Positions 1-11,276 of a DNA stretch of 64,000 bases are shown piece by piece. The position numbers and the translations under genes were made by a program. The stretch's first letter is position 1; each line of letters opens with the position of its first letter. A model generated the notes under the pieces. The model had not been told where the DNA came from, did no database searches, and saw nothing but the letters and a program-made list of their open reading frames with translations. This DNA comes from Phallus indusiatus. Its lineage: Eukaryota > Basidiomycota > Agaricomycetes > Phallales > Phallaceae. Location of the stretch: the NCBI GenBank assembly GCA_027605045.1, contig JAQFWX010000008.1, positions 1,550,001 through 1,614,000 on the forward strand. Reading direction: 5' to 3'.

Positions 1-562
1 TACCAAACTTTAGAGCCGAAAATGTAGAATTTCCAGCAGCCATAGTCTGAACCCACTCAGGCTGATCCGATTCACCATATAGCGGTTTGCCTTGACGAGC
101 ACGTTCCGAGAGTTCCGCGAGGTCTTTTGCCTCTTCCCGTGCATTCTCTGACCATCCCCAGAACCTGACTATAAATCCGATATTGAATCGTGAGGATTGT
201 TTTTCGTTACGCATGGAATGGAAATGACTTACACGAAGAACGCTGATAAGCTAGCAAAAACCCTCCAAGTAAACCCAATGTAGTACCCAACATAAGCGGT
301 CCTTTCAAGTGTCGTCGTCCTCTAATATGTGTAGGATCCACCCAATCTAATAACGAAAAGAAAAAAATCAGTTTTTCTAATACACTTTAACCTCTTGCTG
401 TTGAAAACGGGACATACCGAGGAAAACGAGAGCACCGGGAAACGCAGCAGTAGCACCGGCCATAACAGCATAATCAGATCTCCGGAAGTACCGCACAACG
501 CGGGTAAAATGAGGATCTTGGTCTATTAAAGGATAAGGTGTTTTGATTTCTTTGGTTAACAT
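1..562 (-). CDS. NADH:ubiquinone oxidoreductase (complex I) 21 kDa subunit, NUXM-type, partial at the 3' end
   Basis: Exons 562-418, 346-233 and 168-1 join in frame. The 3' end runs off the window. The start MLTKEIKTPYPLID, then DPHFTRVVRYFRRSDY, is characteristic of the fungal complex I 21 kDa accessory subunit, which sits in the mitochondrial inner-membrane arm. Exon 2 encodes WVDPTHIRGRRHLKGP and a hydrophobic segment (LMLGTTLGLLGGFLLAY). Exon 3 begins RFWGWSENAREE, the start of the C-terminal domain. Donors are GTATGT and GTAAGT, acceptors TTAG and ATAG. The family assignment rests on recalled motif similarity, and it is strong across all three exons. Nothing looks broken; only the C-terminus is missing because the window ends. 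Confidence 0.9.
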
Positions 563-1100
563 CTCGCCCGCGTGGTGGTGACTGCTTCAAGTTAAAGGAC
601 GGGTGTTGTGTTGTTTAGGTTAAGGGATTACTAAGCGTATCGTGTTACTTTTCGCTGAACACTACCGCCAGGCTTCAAGGACCAGTTCAAAACATATTGG
701 CTTACACGGACAAAAAAATTATTTCGCTCCGTCGATAGTTGCGATTTATCGGGAGGGACATTCACCAAACAACCACGGAGGAGGTCGGGGGTAGTGGATG
801 TTTTCTTGAGAAATTTTCCATTGACGGTCAAAACGATCATAACGTGTTTATAAATATCCATATTGTCTTGGACTTCTTTGCGTTGATCTAACCAGTTTAT
901 AAAAGAAAAACAACAGATGATTAAGCGACATACAACAAGCAAAACTATCTCGATAGCTAATTGATAACCAAAACAAATCACAGTATGCAAATTTCAATTA
1001 ATTGAATTATAGTCGGTCGTCAACATTGACGTCAAAGAGTTTTGCATAGCAATTGGAAGAGTACTTGGCGATGTTTTTTTTTTGAGTGAAAACATTCACA
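563..1100. other. intergenic region
   Basis: This holds the promoter side of the complex I subunit gene and the 3' side of the coiled-coil gene. The part from about 920 on is repeated at about 2711 as part of a local duplication. I see no other coding signal. Confidence 0.5.
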
Positions 1101-2330
1101 TCACTTCTCGATATCATCTTCCTCCCCAGAGCGGGCTGTAACATTACCCTGTCCGAGTCTTCGGACATACGAACGTTCATGGACAATATATGAAGAGATC
1201 TCAACCGGTGCCAATTTAAAACTATGCTTCGCTTGGCTCCGCTCCATTAAAGCCCTCAAGGCTGACGTCGTTTTAATCAGTTTTTGAGCTTGATCGATGT
1301 GGAACCAATTTTGAAGGCCCAGTTCATCAGCCACTTTTGCCCGTAGAGTATCTAAAAGATAACGAGACATGAGCCACTTGAAAGGTCTTTGGAACTGTAT
1401 GGATATGCGTTAATGGAATCAAAATAAAGGAATACAGGATAAAGGCTCACCTTCAATAGTTTGTCTTCGAGCTTATTATTGATGTCAGCCTGTAAAGACA
1501 ACTTCCCGTTGACTCTACCCAGCTCCCTTTTGACTTTATTGAGCTCCCTGTAGAGCCAATCATTAATAGATGTCTGCTCGGACAATTTCCCGTTGACTTT
1601 GCCCAGTTCCATTTTGATTTTACCCAGCCTCTCGTTAAAATCAGCGTTAATGGATGTCTGCTCAGACAACTTTTCGTTGACTCTACTCAGTTCCTTCTCA
1701 AACTTCGTGTTGAATTCATTGAATTTTTCCAGCACCCTGTTGGTTTTACCCATTTCGTTTTTTATCTCAGCCATTTGTGCCTGAAGATCAAGGATCAAAC
1801 TGGATGGTTGATCGTTTGAAGGAGTGGCTGTGAATGAAACTACACCAGAAATAATAATGAGAAAGCAAAAAAACAAAACAAGAAGAAAAAAATTAAAACC
1901 AGTTGTCTTACCTTCTGGTCCTGATTTTTCCTGAAGTTCTGTTTCATACACAGCATCGACAGATTCTGACTTTTCGGCTTCGTTCGAACAAAAAACAAAC
2001 CGAGTCTTTCGGGGTAGCGTACCCCATCGCACTGTTTTAGAAGGGTGGCATATAAGTGAAAGGCTACTCCCGGAAAATTGTGAGCTGTTTACCTGATACA
2101 ATACCCGTTAACTCATCTGTAAGAACAATGCTGTGACGACGATAGACCGTCGCAAGTGCCCTCACCATTGATTCTTTGGGAAGTCTTTCTACATTTTCTA
2201 CGGTCGCGTGTGGTGTAGTCTCGAAAGTTGCGCGTTCGCAAAATGAAGTGTCAAATTCAAGCTTACTCGCTGGTGTAGTGACTTGAGTGGTGGGAGGTCC
2301 TGAATATTTATTCGTGGATGTGCTGGCCAT
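1101..2330 (-). CDS. coiled-coil protein with heptad-type repeats, function unknown
   Basis: Four exons join in frame: 2330-2093, 2031-1912, 1827-1451 and 1394-1101, giving 342 residues. Exons 1 and 2 are Ser/Thr-rich and low in recognisable motifs. Exon 3 is a long predicted coiled coil in which the unit VNEKLSEQTSIN / VNGKLSEQTSIN / VNGKLSLQADIN recurs about every 30 residues. Exon 4 begins FQRPFKWLMSRYLLDTL and ends in a charged tail. A raw translation across 1911-1828 shows an apparent transmembrane stretch, but that segment has a GTAAGA donor and TTCACAG acceptor. Splicing it out keeps the frame, so the protein is probably soluble. No family is recognised. A decayed copy lies directly upstream at 2711-3490. 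Confidence 0.65.
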
Positions 2331-2710
2331 GACTTCGCGACAAGTTTCTCTGAAGGGGAGGGACTTGCTAGGGTGTAGTACAGGTTGCGGGTATTATACA
2401 TAAGCGCGCGCAAACGTATGTCCGTGTATGCCGAGGAGAAAGGAGAAGCGTATGCCCATTTTGAGAGGGAAAGAAAAACCTTTTTGTGGACAATGGAAAT
2501 TAATTCGTACTCAGAATCTTTGCGGCGGGGTTGTATCAAAAATCTAAGTATACCCTGAAAGTCAAAACTCGTCTTCTGACCAAATTGACATCAACATATT
2601 TCACCATGAACACCATCAAATTTAGTTCTGTTCAAAGGAAAGTACGATTTGCATCGGTACGTGCTGCAACCCCCGTGCTTCTTCCGTGCGCATTTCTTTT
2701 TTTTTCACGT

Positions 2711-3490
2711 TTAAGCGACATACAAAAGGGACGGACTATTTCGATAGCTAATAAAAAAACCAAACAAATCACAGCATGCGAAAATTCAATTAATTGAGTG
2801 AATTAGAAATTGTCGTCAACATTGACATCATAGAGAATTGCATAGCAATGGGAGAGTACTTGGCGATGCTTCTTCTCGAGTGGAAACTTTTGGATCACAT
2901 CTCGTATTTCATCTTTCTTCCCAGAGTGGACCGCAGCGTTACCCTGTTTTCGGAGAAACGAATTGTTATCGACAAGATATGAAGCGATCTCATTTGCAGG
3001 TGCCAGGCATTTTTAAAAGTTTTTTTTCGCTTGGCATCGCCCTATCAAATTCGTCAAAGCTGACGTCATTTTACTGTATCTTTCAGCTTTATTGATACGG
3101 AACCAGCTTTGGAGGCCCAGCTCCTCAGCTACCTTTGCTTGCAGAGTGTCCAAAAGATGACGAGACATAAGCCAATTGAAAGGAGTTTCGAGCTGAATGG
3201 ATATGCGTTAATAGGACCAGAATAATGAAACACAGGATGTAGACTACACTTTCGATACTTTGTCTTGGAGTTTATTGCTGATATTAGTCTGTTCAATCAA
3301 CCTCCTGTTGACTCTGCCCAGCTCCCCGTTGACTCTGCCCTAACTCCACGTTAACTCTGCCTAACTTCCCGTTGACTTGACGTAGTTCCCCGTCGAGCTC
3401 ATCATTAATCGATGTTTGCTGAGACAACTTCCCGCTGACTCTGTTCAGCTCCTTAGTGACACTGTTCAGCTCCTTATTGTTGGAATCCCA
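2711..3490 (-). pseudogene. decayed tandem copy of the coiled-coil gene (3' half)
   Basis: The reverse strand matches the 3' flank, last exon and coiled-coil exon of the gene at 1101-2330, in the same orientation and about 1.79 kb away. The last-exon copy starts MSRHLLDTLQAKVAEELGLQ but stops early after an A-rich run (QAKKNF then a stop). The coiled-coil exon has more repeat units than the intact copy, with a frameshift near 3330. The donor between the two exons is altered. The homology ends at about 3490, so exons 1 and 2 are absent. It is a truncated, frameshifted relic. Confidence 0.7.
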
Positions 3491-4613
3491 GGCTCAACGA
3501 AGTAGCAGACACGAAGGTGTAGTCTATAAGCGCCGTGACTAATTACTATACACAGGAGTAAAAGCCATATATTAGGTTGACTTTACAAACATGCTCTACG
3601 TTCACCGGCGTACATACCAGGAAAGAAACTTATAGGCAACTTTGATCAAATGTATACCAAGGTCCGATTAAGCTCAAATATTTGATAGGTGGAATAGAAT
3701 TGAAAATGAATTTCCACCTAGCTGCACTCAGTGTTACAATTTGGTTATGGATAACCTTTAAACCCCATCTTGTATGTTGTTTCTTAGAAGTAATACCCCC
3801 CAAGCTCCATTTAAAAAAAGGTGACGGTGACCACTTAAATTATGTGAATCTATTTAAGCCCTTGTTGAGCACGCTCTATCCTCCTCAAAGCTTTCCCCTT
3901 CTTTTCTACCTTCTCTCAAATATCTTATATAAATATGCAACCCCCCTCTCCTTTGCGTATCTAACTAAAAATCCTAAAGACTCAATTGGTGTTAACTAAC
4001 AGGTGATAAGGCGGCCAATAACGGACAAAGTAGAGGTAAAAGAGAGTAATGGGTATTATACCAGTCACGAGTGAGTCTTCGGAATTCAGTGATATCTTCC
4101 CATGAACCTATCAACCAACTTGAGTTTCATATAGGTTCACCACAAACGAGTTTTATCTGTTCGGAAACGGGCTTGTTTGGGAGCGTAAACCAATCGGACA
4201 TTGGTCGTACTACGTCAACAATGGAACATTTGCGAAATGCAAAACAGAATCCAGAGCGACCTGGTTGAACCGAAGACGCCACTCCCATTTCTTTCTTTCT
4301 ATTGGGAAAATTGGGAAAGAATACCCACAAGCAAGTAGTGGTAAGATAATAATTTCTCACTGATGTCTCAATACTAATGTTTTGCCTAGGTCTCGTTTCT
4401 ATAGAGAATTCCTGACTCTGCAAGCCAGTTCAACCACCAACTTGTTAGAGAAGAACTCAGCTCAAAGAGCATTGGGAGTAACGAGTATGACCGTTTCGAA
4501 GCTCGCAGAACCTGAGTTTTAAGATATACATACGTACCAAACTTTTCAACGTGAGTCTCCGTCCCAGGAGATTAATTAAGTACTCCTGTTGATATATTAC
4601 TTTCCAGACGGAA

Positions 4614-5090
4614 TTGTCTGCCGACATGAAGTGGATTTGGGCAAGATGTGTCCTGGACATCGTCAGGAACATCATGGCTCACCATCTGAAGAAACCAATT
4701 TGGTTAGAGATAAGTGTAGTCAAATCCAGAATCCCTCGTTACTCTGTCATGGCAAAACTGAAGCCCGATCCGAGTCAGCTTGAAGCAATTAATAATGAAG
4801 CTGAAGGCTCTTGGTATCACAAGATATTTGAATTGAAGACCCGTCCAAAACCGGTGGCCGATGGAGAGGATCTACTTGCCCTCCTGAAACAACTCTGGAA
4901 CCAGGACGACCCGGTATCTTCCACTCGTATGGTAAGTGGCAACATTCTCCCTTTCATTGGTCATGTCAGATGCTGATGATCTCTTCTTCTTCTTTTTCTC
5001 CTCCTCCTTCCTTTACAACAGCGTCGGCAGCTCTCATTTTTCATGTCTGTATATATTCTCAGGTTAGATAGACAACGATGTATGCGGTAG
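4614..5090 (+). CDS. possible two-exon gene or gene fragment, unknown
   Basis: The ORF from 4614 (MSADMKWIWARCVLD) stays open to 4931, where a GTAAGT donor follows STRM. An acceptor (TTTACAACAG, near 5021) continues in frame with RRQLSFFMSVYILR to a stop near 5090. The frame is also open 5' of the ATG, back to a plausible acceptor (CTTTCCAG) near 4607, so more exons may lie upstream. The composition (FELKTRPKPVADGEDLLALLKQLW) looks protein-like. I do not recognise the family. It could be a fragment of a larger or degenerate gene. Confidence 0.3.
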
Positions 5091-5137
5091 ATAATGTCAT
5101 GTACAAAACTGACTTACATATCTACTTACAAAGGGAT

Positions 5138-5161
5138 CCCGCGACTTATATAGGTCGCGGG
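5138..5161. repeat. perfect inverted repeat (8-bp stem, 8-nt loop)
   Basis: CCCGCGAC is followed by the 8-nt AT-rich loop TTATATAG and then GTCGCGGG. The GC-rich stem stands out against the AT-rich surroundings. Its function is unknown; it could be a transcript hairpin or the relic of a mobile element end. Confidence 0.5.
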
Positions 5162-5609
5162 AAACACATTCTAAAGTGGCTATGCTACTGAATCTATGAA
5201 TGTCATACTATACAAATACGGAGAACTCAGAAATCAAGGTGAAAAAGAGAAAAACGAGAAGGAAATGAATAAATAGTACTTTATTTATTATTTCGATATA
5301 TCACAATATCCGAACTGACTCTATAGCAATGTTTAAGACACCGCAATGTCGTACCAGATCGGAAGCCTTTGCTCATAACGGTAGTCTTAGACTCTTAGTT
5401 ACCAAGCGACTAGCGGAAGTGGACAAAGCATTGCGCCTATTGACAACTTTGACAACGACAAGTTATGAAGTCACGGTGACGAATCTTTGTACATATGTGG
5501 AATCAACGTTTCGTGAAGTAGATTCGAGAGATGGTGGAAGACCACTGGATCGAGTAGTATACACGGGATCAACCTATCAAAATGGTTAAATTTGAGGCGT
5601 TCTGCAAGT

Positions 5610-5705
5610 GGCCTGGTGGTCTAGAGGTATGATTCCTTCTTAGGGCCGGTTGACATCCGTCAGCGCTTATGGAGGAGGTCCCGGGTTCAATTCCCGGCTA
5701 GGCCC
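5610..5705 (+). tRNA. tRNA-Pro(AGG) with a 24-nt intron
   Basis: Acceptor GGCCTGG (5610-5616) pairs with CTAGGCC (5698-5704), with C as discriminator. The A box is GTGGTCTAGAGG and the T arm is CCGGG-TTCAATT-CCCGG. Anticodon stem CCTTC (5635-5639) pairs with GGAGG (5671-5675). The anticodon AGG is at 5642-5644. The intron, 5646-5669, lies one base 3' of the anticodon, the normal eukaryotic position. The mature length is 72 nt without CCA. Confidence 0.93.
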
Positions 5706-5750
5706 ACTTTTTTCTTCTTGAAAGACTTTTACTTTTTTTACTACATATTC

Positions 5751-7191
5751 CTACAATCCAAACGGATACGTCTCCTCTTTCCCAGTCTGAACAACATCCC
5801 TCTTCTCTTTCACCTCTAAAGGCGTAACAGCACTCGTCCGATCAAACCACACATAAGCATCAAACTGGCGCGGTAAAATAGCCTCGGAATAATGACTCCA
5901 AAGCTCCGTCTTAGGACGATATATAACACCTATAAATCTCTCTTTTCGACTATTCAAAAGCAGACGGTTGATTTCTTTGTTCGGATCGCGCAGATCGGCG
6001 ACGCCGCGGGGGATACCGCACTCGTGGAAGATTCTTTCGTACGAGTCTGCGCGAGATGGAACGACGTTCATGACTTTCATGGGTGTGTCCCATTCGTGTG
6101 CTGCTGCTACTGTGCCGGTGTGTGTTCCGAAACCGATGAGGGTTGCCGCGTCTTGGAATTCTTCACGGCAGAGTTGACCTATATTGAGTTCGTCGCGCTG
6201 GGTTCCCATGCTCGTGTACCGTGCGTCCTAAAACCAGAAATTAAACTTAAGAAAAACAGAAACAGGGTTATCTTACTCCAATATGAGAATTATGAGCCCA
6301 AACGACAGCACGAGACGTAGGTCCTCGACTCCTCAAACAATCCATCAACGTATCAAAAAAATGGGTATCCCTCAAATTCCACGATTCAGCAGCGCCATAA
6401 TACATCGCACGATAATACTTCTCCGCATCAACGACCAGTTTCGAATTCTGCTCCGCATTGAAAAACTCCTCGCCGTCGTGCATATCAGCGGCGTATCGCA
6501 AATGATTGGACAGCAAGTCGAGTTGAACGCGGATAACGTCCTTTTCACATTTGGCGTACCCAGCGCTCAGAGAAGCCATCCCATACAATGACGGGTCGTT
6601 CGCCCAGGGTGTAAGACATGCGTATCGTTTTTTAGCGTGTTCTGCGCTTTCGGGGTCAACGCGAGATAGATAGTTGATGACAGCCTGCATGGAAGCGTTC
6701 ATGTTGTAGAGATCTAATCCGTGAAAGGCGCATCGGGATTCAGGTTCGCGGGTTGAGTTGTGCTGTCTTAGCCATGCGAAAAAATTGGAGACGTCTGTGT
6801 TTTGCCACATCCAGGTTGGAAATCGGGTGAACGGTTCCATTTCGTAGGTTTGAGCTGTTACAGGGTTTTTCTTGAGGCGAACCCATCTGTCTATGCATGC
6901 TGCATCTGGCCTTTGAAAGAACATTTAGGGTTATTCCAAACGTGATTCATTCCGTTGTACTTACCAATCAGCTTCCACAGCCACGATATTAAACCCAAAA
7001 TTCTCAACAAGCCGTTTAGTTATAGCCGCTCTAGCACGATAAAACTCTGATGTGCCATGACTCGCTTCTCCAAGCAACACAACCTTTGTATTATCCGAAA
7101 TAAACCGGTCAAATTGCTGACCGAAGGAATCGTCTTCGGGTTCTGGTAGCGGAATCAACGTCTCGCGAAGTAGATTTGAGAGTTGGGACAT
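5751..7191 (-). CDS. erythromycin esterase family protein
   Basis: Exons 7191-6965, 6910-6277 and 6227-5751 join in frame to give 445 residues. Near the N-terminus [12 protein letters not shown] is the family signature with its proposed catalytic His. VEADWPDA is rebuilt exactly across intron 1, and [11 protein letters not shown] across intron 2. These three motifs in this order define the PF05139 erythromycin esterase-like fold. Bacterial members open macrolide lactones; the fungal substrate is not known, so the name gives the family and not the activity. No signal peptide is seen, so it is probably cytosolic. The frame is open upstream to 7479, but MSQLSNLL at 7191 fits the family start best. 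The next gene upstream (8436) is divergent. Confidence 0.88.
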
Positions 7192-8435
7192 GATAGTAGT
7201 GGTAACAAGTGAAGAAGTTTGGATTGTCCGAGTCCGAGTTTTTGATAATAATATTAACATAGGCTTGTAAGTGCTCCGGGTCCATGATGACGTCGATATG
7301 GATGGAAGAATTGGTTGTTGCGGTGTCGATGATGAAAGGTGATCGCTGTTGAAGGGATTACATAGGATGCACGTGATATGAATCGACTGAGCCCAATCCA
7401 GCGGATAGGCATGACCGTATCCTAACAGCAATTGCAACCGAGTACTACTAAGTACCGTACCTTGCAACAACACTTCCAAGGTTTGGTAGGGTTTGGTGCT
7501 ATTCCCCGAATCGGTCGTTCATGTCCGCATTCCGCCAATGCGTGCTTTATCATGTCAAGTCTTGACGACAGTGCTAGTGTGGCACAATCTGTAGTCGACT
7601 AGTCTACGTTTTCAAGGTTAATGCAGTCCCCAGTCTAGCCTTACCCAGCCTATCTGTCTAGGGCGGGACGTCAAAACGAATATCAAAAAAAGAATATCAA
7701 AACAATGAACAGGGTGCCACCGTTCGTCAGTGTCAATGAAGATCTTCCATTCTCTCAGTGAGCGCCCGTCTCATCTTGACGAATGGTATTTTAATTGTCG
7801 GAATGGAACATTCCGAGCGAGCAGTGACAACAACAAGTTCGAAGTCGAGATTCCAAGATTTGGACGTTGTAATGTGAGTTTATCGAGTTGCATGTCGAGG
7901 AACGAGATCTACCCCTGTAGATTTAATCGGGGACTGTATCCACCAACAACTGTTTTGGCCATTCATTGTCACCGTCAGCATGCGCGCAATTGAGTGAAGA
8001 TCTCACAGTTGACAATATACTATGCGAAATCTGAAATCAAATACTTATAAATACCTATACTCGATATCAATCCATACCAAGCGCTCGCCAAAAGAAAGGG
8101 AAGGGAAAAGGCGTTGCCAGTGGTTGGTTGGTTTCGACAACGACGCAACAGCCATCAATTATAACTGTTACTTCTTCTTGTTCCAAGAGAAAAATGATCT
8201 GATATATAATAATTCCCGATTCAATAAATATCGAGTACTTTTTCACTTTCTTTTTTTTTTCTTTTCCGCACGTCACAAACGGCCGCCTTTCATAACATCA
8301 ACCAGTCGTCGCCGTTCTCCCTCAGTTCACTTTTACCTTTAACCTTTATCTTCTTTTTCCTCTTCGCTTCATTTTTCACTTTCACTTCTTTTCACTCTCT
8401 TTTTCATACTACTACACTACCACTATACTACTGCA
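7192..8435. other. divergent intergenic region
   Basis: This is a shared promoter region between the esterase (-) and the membrane protein (+). The last 100 bases before 8436 are rich in CT, typical of fungal 5' leaders. An ORF at 7730-7993 has no recognisable motif. Confidence 0.5.
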
Positions 8436-9622
8436 ATGTCTTCCTCAACAGCAAAATACCAGCCTTTATCAACTATCCCGGATAACGAGTACACAGACAA
8501 CGATATAGACCTTGAAAGAGGAGGAGAGGAAGAATTAGAAGGAGAGATCAGTCAGACTGCACCACTCTTACATCCAACCCCCCGTGGAACAACAAACACC
8601 GCTACCACTTCAAAAACATTGAATCTCTTTAGCCTGCTCAGCGGTACCAGTACTAGCAACAACAGCGGCGGTCAACGATGGCCACGATCAACACCCTCAT
8701 CACTCTCACTCACACCCCTACCAATTACACCTGCTAGCAGCGACGGCGTGTTCGCGAATATTCCAGCCAAACCTACGTCCTCTAAAGATGTAGACCAGGA
8801 CGACGAAGAGATGGGCGCAGATGAGTGGATATTTATGACTCCGGAGCAACGAAGCAAGCTACCACCGCCGGTACGTTTTGCACGTATAGCCGTGCATTTC
8901 TCCCACATGATATCATCTATCCATCAGTCAATCATCTCATCTCACATCTCACATGCACACTTTAGAAATACTCTAAAATTAAACGAGACAGGGCACCGAG
9001 ATATACAGTCGACTACACGCCGCCCGAGTTTCTTCCCAGCACCGGAAACAACAGCCGTCCAAAGCGGTACAGACCACGAATCAACGCTCTCTCAGCAGGA
9101 TCAAGCACCCTCTTCGTCGCATCCGCCGTAATAGCAACTTTACTCCCCATCGTCGGTTTCGCAGTCCTCTATTTCTCAAACGGCGGAAAATGGAAATCGC
9201 ACGCTGCACGACTAGGCTCTCGAACAGGTCTAGGACTAAGCCTCTTCCACATTGGCGCAATGGTGTTTTATATCCCCGCGCTCCTCGTATTTCCAAGTCC
9301 GTACTACTACATTCCACTCATCGCATGTCTGTTCTGGACAATTTGCATCGGTGTACCATTCGGCTGGCGAATCGCTCGTCGGTCGTCGAAAGAGTACGCG
9401 TGGATTAAAGCTCAAGAACGGATTCTCGTCGATCGATTTAGAAAAGCGAATTTGGCGGTTGAAGATGGACGATTTGAAGAAGTGGATGACGATGATAATA
9501 ATAATGATAATGGGTATACGTACATTGAAGGCACTGATATGCGTGTGAGAGATTTGAAGATTATTTTGAGTCGGGCGAGGGATGCGAGATTAGCGAGGTC
9601 TCTTCGGGCTGCTGGGTTCTGA
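8436..9622 (+). CDS. predicted three-TM membrane protein, conserved-hypothetical type
   Basis: Exons 8436-8870 and 8966-9622 give 363 residues. The intron runs from donor CCG|GTACGT to acceptor CTTTAG. The N-terminal 145 residues are acidic, Ser/Thr-rich and probably disordered and cytosolic. After the junction (PPP|KYSKIKRDRAPRYTVDY) come three hydrophobic segments: around ATLLPIVGFAVLYF, IGAMVFYIPALLVF and IPLIACLFWTICIGV. A charged tail with an Asp/Asn run follows. No enzyme motif is seen. It is probably an organelle-membrane protein of unknown role; I do not recognise a named family. Confidence 0.75.
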
Positions 9623-9822
9623 TCAATATGTATATAAAAGTTGTTTGTTTGTTTTATTAGGAGAATTGTTGTTGTCGTATTATCAATTAGTATATATATA
9701 TATATCTATATTTATACATAGTCTTTTCTGTGTAACAAAAGTGATATTTTTTCTGTACTAGAATTTAATCAAATCATTTGCCGTATCCGCCTTGAGTACA
9801 ACATTTCCATTAGAGAAATCAA

Positions 9823-9904
9823 GGGCATGTGGTTTAGTGGTATAACATTCGCTTAGCACCTTGTGAGCTGCGAAAGGTCCGGCGTTCAATTCGCCGCTTG
9901 TCCA
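9823..9904 (+). tRNA. tRNA-Ala(AGC) with a 10-nt intron
   Basis: The 5' acceptor GGGCATG (9823-9829) pairs with CTTGTCC (9897-9903) except for one T-T mismatch; the discriminator is A. The anticodon AGC is at 9855-9857 in a TTCGC/GCGAA stem. The T arm is CGGCG-TTCAATT-CGCCG. The extra ten bases 9859-9868, one base 3' of the anticodon, are read as an intron. Confidence 0.88.
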
Positions 9905-11276
9905 GTATTTTTTTTCTCCTTTCCCAGGTCTACTTTATCGTCATCTTGGATGCCATACTTTTTGAACGGAATTCAATATAAAAACCCTTTTTCACAGATT
10001 GGGAAATAAGGAATAAGGTTCTTAATCCTGAAAGAAATCTGAAGGAATTCACTCGTTTCGAGTTTTTTTTTTCCTTGCATGTACCGAGCTCATTTAAAAA
10101 TGTACCTTTCCGCGGATCGAATATAATTCTTTCATCAATCATTAATCCCCATCACCACCTTTCAATTCAAACAATTCAAAAATTCAAAATTCCGCTCACA
10201 ACTAAAGATCACATGCTGCTTGCATCTCGACGGCGACGGTGAATCTCGTCCGACGTGAAAACGTAAACAAGCGGCTATAAACGGCTACATTTTACATTTA
10301 TGTACGGTCTCCAGCTCCTTTGTTGTCGGAAATGTAAAACATTTGAAACAATGAATTTTGAAAACGCTTGATGGGTGCGCAACCGGAGTGGTCAGAGATC
10401 GCGGAGGAACCAAATGATAAAGCGTGTCGGAATAAAAGTCGAGCAGAATGAGGATACATAGTAAAAAGTGTTGAATAGAGAGAGGTTTTTATAGGTTTGA
10501 GCATGCACAGTAAATTAGAGAAAACTTTGATGATATTTCGTGAGCTAACAACGGGTTTTTATATACATGTTGTTTGTTTCAAAATGCAGTACAAATAGTG
10601 GATTCTTGTAAAGTCGGTAGAATAGTTATTGAATAAATTATCGACTTTGCTTGAAATAGAGACTTGCGAATGTTGAGAGACTTAAATATAGTGAGCAGAA
10701 GAGAGTTTTAAATCTTCGTTATTCGAAGTCTAAGGAATTGCATACAAAATTTGGGGTTTATATAGATTTTGAATAGATTGAAAAAAGAGTTAAATTGAGT
10801 CATATTTGAGTCATAAGAATGAGTCAGAAATAAAAGAAATATTAGTTTCGGAAAGTTGGAATGACTCGTTGAGTCAATGCGGCGGTTTCGGGTAAGTCGA
10901 CCCTTACAATTCTGAACATGCGGAATAAATGTGAGAAGGTGAAAATAAAACAAGACAGGCGAGAAACAAAGAGAAGAGACTGTAACTGAAGGAAACAAAG
11001 CTGAAGCACAAAAGAAAATAAAAAAACGCGTCTGATGAAGACCAACTGCAACCGGTTCGCGATTATGCGAATTTCTTCTGTTTTTTTAAACAAAAGACGA
11101 CGCGTATACCGTTCACGTCGGGTGAGGCGACTCCTTTGTTTGTAGCACATTAAGCGCTAGTTTCGCCGTAGACACGTTTCGGCTCCCTCCTCTTCTTTTG
11201 TTTTTTGTTTTTTTTGAGCTCTCAGCTATTTAAGTAAGGCTGCCTCGCCTGCCCATGAAGCTGACCATCGAATTTG
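9905..11276. other. intergenic region
   Basis: No conserved coding signal on either strand. It is AT-rich up to 11000. A T-rich stretch just upstream of 11277 and a possible TATA-like TATTTAAG near 11226 belong to the RBR gene promoter. Confidence 0.5.

Larger units (their letters stand above)
3491..5609. other. mostly non-coding interval with one uncertain ORF
   Basis: I recognise no conserved gene here. It contains the unassigned ORF at 4614 and a short perfect hairpin at 5138-5161, both listed separately, and AT-rich sequence. A short ORF at 5329-5589 (86 codons) shows no motif and was not called. Confidence 0.4.

Noticed and set aside
1828..1911. Transmembrane helix in the coiled-coil protein
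   Set aside because: The hydrophobic stretch is bounded by GTAAGA and TTCACAG and is an in-frame intron; removing it keeps the frame on both sides.
5329..5589. 86-codon ORF upstream of tRNA-Pro
   Set aside because: No motif, no signal peptide and no splice or promoter support; it could be chance.
6961..7479. Longer erythromycin-esterase-family N-terminus from 7479
   Set aside because: The extra 96 residues are low in family character and look like translated leader; MSQLSNLL at 7191 fits the family.
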